Shown: positions 21,928 through 26,861 of the stretch, piece by piece
How the letters are laid out: each line of letters starts with the position of its first letter
Position numbering within the stretch: position 1 is the stretch's first letter
IMG/VR virus record: IMGVR_UViG_3300033571_001860
Coordinates: 1-26,861 of that record
Direction: 5' to 3' (one strand)
DNA from: a virus
Length of the DNA stretch: 26,861 nt
Notes under the pieces: model-generated
What the model was told of the DNA's origin: nothing
Seen by the model: only the letters and a program-made list of their open reading frames with translations
The model's database searches: none
Made by a program: the position numbers and the translations under genes

Positions 21928-22788
21928 TCAGAGCAGATCTCCAGAAGCAGCCAGACGATCTTCAACATCCATACGGTATGCTGGATCGTTGCGGTACCTC
22001 GGATCACTAATGGCCTGAGCTAGTTCGGCCTGAGAACGGAATCCCTTGACGGAATTACGGACGTTCTTTCCAGAGACCTGTTGTCCTTCAAAGCCCACGG
22101 AGTCCTTGTATCGTTGGTTAAGTGCCTGAACAGCAAAGAAGATCGCATCCTTGTTTCCGCTGTTGACTACGTTGTCATACGCAGCAACTTCGGTAGGAGA
22201 AAGATTGTCTGCTGCCCAAGCAAGGGTTTGGTTGTATGCCTCGTTGCCACCAACAGAATTGATGATGGACTGGGCATCAGCATCCGTAAGCACCTGAGGA
22301 GGAGCTGCTGGAGCATCCTTAATGCTGTTGAGATACGCCTCCACAAGTTTTTCGGAGGGCAGTTCCTTGAGCCGCTTAAGGGTCTCAGGCTTGAGTTGGT
22401 TATTGTTGGAGTAGTACTCCTCGGATGCCTCCTTGAGGAACTGGGCCTCTTCCGAGATCTCCGGCTCCTCTTCGGTTGTGGCTTCCTCTTCCTGCTCAGA
22501 GGCTTCTTCTTCCTCTACCTCAGCATCCTCAGCGGGCTCAGGTTCCTTCTGTCCAAGTTTCTTTTCCAGCTCTTTGTAGGCCTTCTCAAGATCCTCAGCA
22601 GACTTGAACTTACCAGCATAGCGCAGTTCTGACTCAGCATCCTCTCGGGCCTGGTCATACTTGCGCTGCTCACGTTCCTGTTCTTGCTCGATTAGCTTTT
22701 CGCCAACATCAAGGAGACGAGCCTCTTCAGCCCGTTGGGCCTCCTTTGCATCAAGATCGTCAGTTGAATCGAAAGTGGTTTCTTGCAT
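21928..22788 (-). CDS. Capsid assembly scaffold (T7 gp9-like)
   Basis: A 286-residue, highly acidic and helical protein that guides shell assembly and then leaves the prohead. The N-terminal ~75 residues are charged helix (ERQ/EQE-rich), residues ~75-115 form an acidic run (EPAEDAEVEEEEASEQEEEA), and the C-terminal third (QVSGKNVRNSVKGFRSQAEL) is more mixed, with a DPRYRNDPAYRMDVEDRLAA segment probably contacting the capsid protein, as scaffold C-termini do. Position between portal and capsid and the composition support the call. The ATG overlaps the stop of the 88-residue gene by 1 nt (TGATG). Confidence 0.9.
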   Translation of the reverse strand: MQETTFDSTDDLDAKEAQRAEEARLLDVGEKLIEQEQEREQRKYDQAREDAESELRYAGKFKSAEDLEKAYKELEKKLGQKEPEPAEDAEVEEEEASEQEEEATTEEEPEISEEAQFLKEASEEYYSNNNQLKPETLKRLKELPSEKLVEAYLNSIKDAPAAPPQVLTDADAQSIINSVGGNEAYNQTLAWAADNLSPTEVAAYDNVVNSGNKDAIFFAVQALNQRYKDSVGFEGQQVSGKNVRNSVKGFRSQAELAQAISDPRYRNDPAYRMDVEDRLAASGDLL

Positions 22789-23054
22789 CAGTTGTAGACG
22801 CCGCGAACGACGCCAAAGGTTGGGGTGTGAACTTTAGGACCATGGCTACCCACCAAAGGACGAGACTTGTTTGCTCGAACCTTGGGTTTGCCTGCGTACT
22901 TGTTACGGGTACTCAGCTCAATAGGAACCTCATAGTCCTCTGGATTAAGTTCCAGGGACTCCTCTTGTTCCTGGTTGAGCTGGAGGCTGTTGTCCTGTTG
23001 GGAGTATTCCTCCTCCACCGCCTGTAATGTTTTGGAGCGTCTGGGTGATGCCAT
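22788..23054 (-). CDS. 88-residue hypothetical protein overlapping the portal 3' end
   Basis: I do not recognise this protein. The N-terminal half (MASPRRSKTLQAVEEEYSQQ, then a Gln/Glu-rich stretch) is read from DNA that also codes the last 36 residues of the portal. The second half (YAGKPKVRANKSRPLVGS, HGPKVHTPTFGVVRGVYN) is unique coding sequence and looks like a real small domain. The stop overlaps the scaffold ATG as TGATG, which supports translation. Start uncertain: an in-frame GTG at codon 13 is an alternative and there is no clear ribosome-binding site for either. Confidence 0.7.
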   Translation of the reverse strand: MASPRRSKTLQAVEEEYSQQDNSLQLNQEQEESLELNPEDYEVPIELSTRNKYAGKPKVRANKSRPLVGSHGPKVHTPTFGVVRGVYN

Positions 23055-24630
23055 CTAATGCTTGAGGGTTCTTTGTTGGATCCATCAACGGGCTACCGGC
23101 AAACTGTCCGGCCTGATCCGTCAAGGATTGGAGTGCTTGCTGACGTTGCATCTGCTGCATCTCCGTGTTCTGTTGTTCTTGGGTCTTGACCAGATTCAGA
23201 ATGTCAATGCCTTGAGCAGCAGCAAGACGCTTGACTGCCTCATCAGGATTGATGAACTTCATCATGGCCTCAGGTCCAAGAGCCTGGGAAATGGTCTGGA
23301 GGAACATCATGAGAGATTCCCGATCCTGACCACGACCAACTCCTTCCAGACCAGCAATCACCGTTGGGAATACGATTCCCTTTGGCAGCTTAGGAACTTC
23401 TCCAGAACGCTGAAGAACCGCAAGCTTTCGATTGAGGTAGGGACGGAGCAGTTCAACCGTCAGATTACCATAGATACCACCAAGCTGCTCGTTAAGCTCT
23501 TGCTGGGTGGCCCTGATCTCCTCTGCGGTTGTACGTTCGGACTGCCTGACCGTGAGAATCAGGAAGGCCTCTGAGAGTCTCTGCGTAAGACTCTGGATCA
23601 TATTAAAGGAGGTGCTGAAGTCCTGGGCCTTGCCGACCTGGACCACCGACACATCCTCTGGACGACCTTGAATGATGGCACCATTGCCTGCCTTAGCAAG
23701 GTTAGACGGCTTCACTGTGGCAGCAGGGCTGACCAGGAACACCACCTTTGCAGCAGCAGCACTGCCCTCCACCATGGCCTGCATCAACGCTTCCAGGGAC
23801 TTGAGATCACCAAGAAACTCTTCGATGCGACCACGACCGTAGTCCTCACCATCAACAACGTTGAAGCGAAGGGGAAGCCAAGGAGTCACATTCTTTGGAG
23901 CCTTGCTCAGGCTGTTGGGAACGATCTGTCCATCAACTTCTTGCTTCCAGATCCATTGGTTGTTGATCAGCTTGGCCCATGTGTAAACAACGGCCTCACC
24001 TTCACCAACAGAAATGTCCGCAATCGGAGCAGTCCCACTGGTATCATCAACAGCATTGATGTTGCGATTGTTGGTGGTTTGGAGTTCCTTTGGAAGGAAT
24101 TGACGATCAACGGCCTCAACCGTAATGACCTCAATTGGCTCGCCTTCTCCATCACGAACCACAACGAAGCGGTCCAGAGGATAAAGCTTAACACCCTTGG
24201 AACCCATAAAGACCAGGGCATTGCCCGTCACAATCAGGTGCTTCATGGCTTGATGAAGGATCACCCGATCTTGGGATTCAGCAATGGATTGCATCACTAC
24301 CCGTTCCATCTTTGCCAGACTCAGATCGATTTCGGACCTGACCTTGGCATCGATTTGTGGATCGTTGGTTATCTTACCATCGTTGATCTGGAGCTTGAAG
24401 AAGGTGGTGTTGACTGGAAAGAGACTGAGCATCAGCTTGGAGGCCATTACATTGACCCCCTTGGCTCCAATCGATTGCCACGGAGTTGGCAGCTTTTGAC
24501 CATTCATTGAGCCCGTGGGCGTCAGCAAATGGGGAATGCTTAGGGTAGCACAGTCTCTAGCAGTATCAAGGAAGATCGTCCTGTCGCTAGATAGTCTTGC
24601 ATACCTAGAAGCGGCAGTTTGACTTTCCAT
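22945..24630 (-). CDS. Portal / head-tail connector (T7 gp8-like)
   Basis: A 561-residue protein (T7 gp8 is 536) forming the dodecameric DNA gate at one capsid vertex, where the terminase docks and gp11 attaches. Family landmarks: the N-terminal ARDCATLSIPHLLTP, then PTPWQSIGAKGVNVMASKLM and LFPVNTTFFKLQI; WLPLRFNVVDGEDYGRGRIE; FLILTVRQSERTTAEEIRAT; QELNEQLGGIYGNLTVELL. The C-terminal ~60 residues are Gln/Gly/Pro rich and probably flexible. It begins 2 nt after the preceding small gene and shares its last 110 nt with the next gene in another frame. Confidence 0.97.
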   Translation of the reverse strand: MESQTAASRYARLSSDRTIFLDTARDCATLSIPHLLTPTGSMNGQKLPTPWQSIGAKGVNVMASKLMLSLFPVNTTFFKLQINDGKITNDPQIDAKVRSEIDLSLAKMERVVMQSIAESQDRVILHQAMKHLIVTGNALVFMGSKGVKLYPLDRFVVVRDGEGEPIEVITVEAVDRQFLPKELQTTNNRNINAVDDTSGTAPIADISVGEGEAVVYTWAKLINNQWIWKQEVDGQIVPNSLSKAPKNVTPWLPLRFNVVDGEDYGRGRIEEFLGDLKSLEALMQAMVEGSAAAAKVVFLVSPAATVKPSNLAKAGNGAIIQGRPEDVSVVQVGKAQDFSTSFNMIQSLTQRLSEAFLILTVRQSERTTAEEIRATQQELNEQLGGIYGNLTVELLRPYLNRKLAVLQRSGEVPKLPKGIVFPTVIAGLEGVGRGQDRESLMMFLQTISQALGPEAMMKFINPDEAVKRLAAAQGIDILNLVKTQEQQNTEMQQMQRQQALQSLTDQAGQFAGSPLMDPTKNPQALDGITQTLQNITGGGGGILPTGQQPPAQPGTRGVPGT

Positions 24631-24632
24631 TG

Positions 24633-24848
24633 TTACTTACCGATGTTGAGTCCAGTCTGGGTAGATCCACCAGTACTGAGGGGAATACGCAGAGCTGAAG
24701 GACCTTGGGCTGCTTGACGAGCAGAGGCCCTCATGGATTTAGCAGGTTCTACCTGGGTAGGAATCTTGCTGGTGATAACCGGTTCCGGTGGAGCAGGAGG
24801 CTTTGGCGGAGGCGGCATTGCGGGAACGGAGGGGGCACCTAGGCACAT
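24633..24848 (-). CDS. 71-residue Pro-rich virion assembly protein (gp7.3-like)
   Basis: Located directly before the portal, where T7 has gene 7.3 (tail/virion assembly). The N-terminus is Pro-rich (VPAMPPPPKPPAPPEP), the middle helical and basic (SMRASARQAAQG), and the C-terminus LRIPLSTGG...TGLNIGK matches a short terminal motif (LxIPLxTGGxxxGLNI) shared by gp7.3-like proteins in autographiviruses. A minor structural or assembly role is likely; the homology rests on the end motif and position. It overlaps the upstream gene by 10 nt. Confidence 0.78.
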   Translation of the reverse strand: MCLGAPSVPAMPPPPKPPAPPEPVITSKIPTQVEPAKSMRASARQAAQGPSALRIPLSTGGSTQTGLNIGK

Positions 24849-25048
24849 GATTGTGTCTTTCCTTTGAGATAGCGGATGATGGAAATGGCCCCCGCTTGGA
24901 AGGCCAATGTTTTTTCTGGAAGAGTATATTCTGGATAGACATCTGGATACATCTGATCCAGTTCCTCAATCAACTTGATTAGATCAACCTGACCTCCAAC
25001 CACACGGGTCAGAGGCAGGGTCTCTTCATCCAAAAACGGACTAGCCAT
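24839..25048 (-). CDS. 69-residue hypothetical protein
   Basis: Start chosen at MASPFLDEETLPLTRVVGGQ (ATG at 25048), which overlaps the nrdB stop by 8 nt; an upstream in-frame ATG would run 90 nt further inside nrdB and is less likely. The rest (VDLIKLIEELDQMYPDVYPE, then EYTLPEKTLAFQAGAISIIR and YLKGKTQSCA) reads as an acidic N-terminus, a helix, and a short helix-turn. No function is recognised. Its tight spacing between nrdB and the gp7.3-like gene suggests co-expression with the head genes. Confidence 0.75.
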   Translation of the reverse strand: MASPFLDEETLPLTRVVGGQVDLIKLIEELDQMYPDVYPEYTLPEKTLAFQAGAISIIRYLKGKTQSCA

Positions 25049-25769
25049 ACTGAGGAAGATCGGTGTTAGAGGCTTCAAAGAATGCTGGCATCCGAGCACG
25101 CTGGGTATCGGAAAGGCCAGGCGCCTTGCCTCGTTCATAAAGGGAATCAGACTGCTTCAACCAGAAGTCCTTATCCAGATACTTGTTTTCCGAAGAAGAC
25201 AAAGCATCCACTACCCATCCAACAGTCGCTCGGCGTAATCGATTGAGGCTTGATGTGGACTTGAGGCCCAACTCGGAGCAGACCATTGAGTGGACGGCAA
25301 CGTGAGTCTGCTCGTCACGGCTGATGTCTGCTGCTGTGGTGCGGATTCCGATGTCTCCGTTGAATCGGAAGAAGGGGAGGATGACAAAGAAGACACTGCG
25401 TTCAAGGATGGCGGCCTTTAGGATGGGGTGTTCTGGAGCTTCTAGCCAGGCCTTGAGGATGTGCTGTGATTCTGCTTCGGCCTTTGGATTGGTTCCGTGA
25501 GCAGCAACAACATAGTTCAGGGCCTGATCGTGACGCTCTTCATCAAGCTGATTAGAAAGCAGGGCTTCCCTTACACCAGGGGTCTTGGGAAGATCCTTTT
25601 CCAATCCTTGCTGAAGGAACTCACGCACTGGCAGCTCCAGGTGACGGAGGCAGAGAGCACGACGGATCGCCTCTTCTGCCCCTTCAACCAGTTTACCAGC
25701 TTGGACAGCAACCGGCGTCCATTTTCGTTTACGGGCAATTACTTGATCATACGGCGATAGGATAGTCAT
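25041..25769 (-). CDS. nrdB: Ribonucleotide reductase small (beta) subunit, class I, short form
   Basis: A 242-residue ferritin-like radical-generating subunit, clearly shorter than cellular NrdB (about 320-375). Likely dimetal ligands: E45, E77 and H80 (LDEERH), E123 (ILERSVFF), E153 and H156 (SRDEQTH). The residue at the usual radical-tyrosine place, four after the first histidine, is L84; the nearest tyrosine is Y86. The C-terminal Y241 (LPQYG) fits the tail tyrosine that relays the radical to the alpha subunit. The start overlaps the nrdA stop as ATGA. Cyanophage enzymes of this kind were once labelled class II and later reassigned to class I after an overlooked beta gene was recognised. 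Confidence 0.88.
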   Translation of the reverse strand: MTILSPYDQVIARKRKWTPVAVQAGKLVEGAEEAIRRALCLRHLELPVREFLQQGLEKDLPKTPGVREALLSNQLDEERHDQALNYVVAAHGTNPKAEAESQHILKAWLEAPEHPILKAAILERSVFFVILPFFRFNGDIGIRTTAADISRDEQTHVAVHSMVCSELGLKSTSSLNRLRRATVGWVVDALSSSENKYLDKDFWLKQSDSLYERGKAPGLSDTQRARMPAFFEASNTDLPQYG

Positions 25770-26861
25770 TCTCCACAGGGAATACAGGGCTCATCAATTG
25801 GTTTAACTTTCGGACAACCACAATCAGGATCCACCTCCTCTTCAAAGGAGAACAGTTCCTTAAAGTCATCATCCAGGGCAGCCAGGGCATCATCCTTGGC
25901 TTGGGTGTCAGGCATTACCTGAAGAGCGTAATAAAGGGAAGTCTGTGGCGAGGTCAGCCAATTATCAAGGAACTGTTCGTCATAGGTGACCACATCACTC
26001 CAGCTGTTGAAGGAGTAGCCATGGAACAAACGAGTATTGGTAAACAGACGGACGATGCCATCTGCCACCCGCTTGTAGTCATCCCAACCTACTTCCGAAG
26101 CAATCTCGCAATCGGACGGATAATCATACGACTGAACCCCAAACGTTCCCGAGTCACGATCAATGTGACGGCTAATAGGAGGAGCCAACTCTGGAGCGGT
26201 AGTGTAGCCCCGAAGATCAATGTTGCTGTAACTACAAGAAGCGGTAGGGGCAATAGCAAACGCCCGATCCATCTTAGCTTGACGGGCCAGCTGTGCTGCT
26301 GTGTCAATCGCAGTTGCAAGCTCGTTGACAAGGACTTCGGCTCTAGAGCCGGTGAGACGACGTGTGAAGTAAGCATCCAGGGCCTTTCCAAACTCTTTGT
26401 AGGACACGTTGTAGTATGCCAAGAAGTTTGCCAAACCCAAGATTCCTAAGCCTACCTGGCGGTCCACTTCTGGTGGTAGATATTCTCCTGTTTTTCCAAC
26501 ACCTGTCTGACCGTGAAGACTGATCAAGGAACTCATTCCTTCCACGAATGCTGGCACTAGGTCATCGACCGCACAAGCACCGAGATTGACGTGCTGAAGA
26601 AGACAAGTGCCACGACTAGGAAGATAAACCTCAAGGCAGACATTTCCATAGATTCGTTTTCCGTTGCTGTCGTAGCGGATCTTGTTGAGCCAGAGGTCAC
26701 CCTTCTTGATTCCATCAAGGGTAGCATCGATCAATTCCTGAGAAGCAGTCCCAAGAAAGCTCCTGTCAACATTAAGGCATCGCTTCACCCACGCAAGATC
26801 TGAACGACTGGCACGGATGAAATCAATAGCATCGGGATGAGTATAGTCAAGATGACAAACA
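25766..26861 (-). CDS. nrdA: Ribonucleotide reductase large (alpha) subunit, class I, 5' end outside window
   Basis: The frame is open to the right edge, so the first part of the gene is missing; 364 codons plus the stop remain. It makes deoxynucleotides for phage replication. Visible: GNVCLE with the catalytic N-x-C-x-E triad (Cys codon at 26636-26638), a redox cysteine in GTCLLQHVNLGA, VDRQVGLGILGLANFL, IAPTASCSYSNIDLRG, the YY pair in SLYYALQVM used by class I enzymes for radical transfer, and the C-terminal cysteines CGCPK and PCIPCGE that re-reduce the active site. The YY pair and the adjacent beta gene argue for class I rather than B12-dependent class II. Confidence 0.95.
   Translation of the reverse strand, partial: VCHLDYTHPDAIDFIRASRSDLAWVKRCLNVDRSFLGTASQELIDATLDGIKKGDLWLNKIRYDSNGKRIYGNVCLEVYLPSRGTCLLQHVNLGACAVDDLVPAFVEGMSSLISLHGQTGVGKTGEYLPPEVDRQVGLGILGLANFLAYYNVSYKEFGKALDAYFTRRLTGSRAEVLVNELATAIDTAAQLARQAKMDRAFAIAPTASCSYSNIDLRGYTTAPELAPPISRHIDRDSGTFGVQSYDYPSDCEIASEVGWDDYKRVADGIVRLFTNTRLFHGYSFNSWSDVVTYDEQFLDNWLTSPQTSLYYALQVMPDTQAKDDALAALDDDFKELFSFEEEVDPDCGCPKVKPIDEPCIPCGE

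Noticed and set aside
1-26861. CRISPR arrays, insertion sequences, integrase or attachment sites
   Set aside because: I saw no regularly spaced repeats, transposase or recombinase genes, or tRNA-derived direct repeats; the only tRNA-like segment is single and has no integrase beside it.

Overview
The window is a late-gene segment of a lytic T7-like (autographivirus-type) podovirus. Every gene I can support lies on the minus strand, so transcription runs from position 26861 down to 1. The order is T7 synteny: portal (gp8), scaffold (gp9), capsid (gp10), tail tubes A and B (gp11, gp12), internal virion proteins (gp13/14/15/16-like), tail fibre (gp17), holin-like protein (gp17.5 position), small terminase (gp18) and large terminase (gp19). 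A two-gene class I ribonucleotide reductase just upstream of the portal, the tail-fibre types and the many small marine-phage families point to a phage of marine picocyanobacteria. The balanced base composition suggests a Synechococcus-type rather than a low-GC Prochlorococcus host. The host assignment is inference; the phage type is well supported.

Layout, in transcription order. (1) 26861-25041: end of nrdA and a compact nrdB, for dNTP supply. (2) 25048-21928: two small proteins, portal, an 88-residue protein overlapping the portal end, and scaffold. (3) 21927-21481: a 447-nt untranslated leader before the capsid gene, full of inverted repeats, with a 72-nt tRNA-like cloverleaf, two competing hairpins and a short reading frame broken by UGA. 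(4) 21480-20421: capsid gene, closed by a hairpin and a strong rho-independent terminator, as T7 T-phi follows gene 10. (5) 20393-12726: tail tubes and internal virion proteins; the gp15-like protein carries two predicted peptidoglycan-cleaving domains at its C-terminus. (6) 12643-6656: gp16-like ejection protein, tail fibre, a 44-residue basic protein, holin-like protein and a C39-type cysteine peptidase that is the likely endolysin. (7) 6603-4352: a small beta-rich protein, a second fibre, a conserved 104-residue protein and the small terminase. (8) 4374-1: a membrane protein in the Rz position, a run of tiny Lys/Arg-rich proteins, two HNH nucleases and the first 360 codons of the large terminase.

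Genes are packed tightly, with ATGA, GTGA and TGATG overlaps showing translational coupling. Three genes under 50 codons (3769-3915, 1882-2019, 7426-7560) are easily missed. The least explained parts are the capsid leader and the basic small-protein cluster between the terminase subunits.
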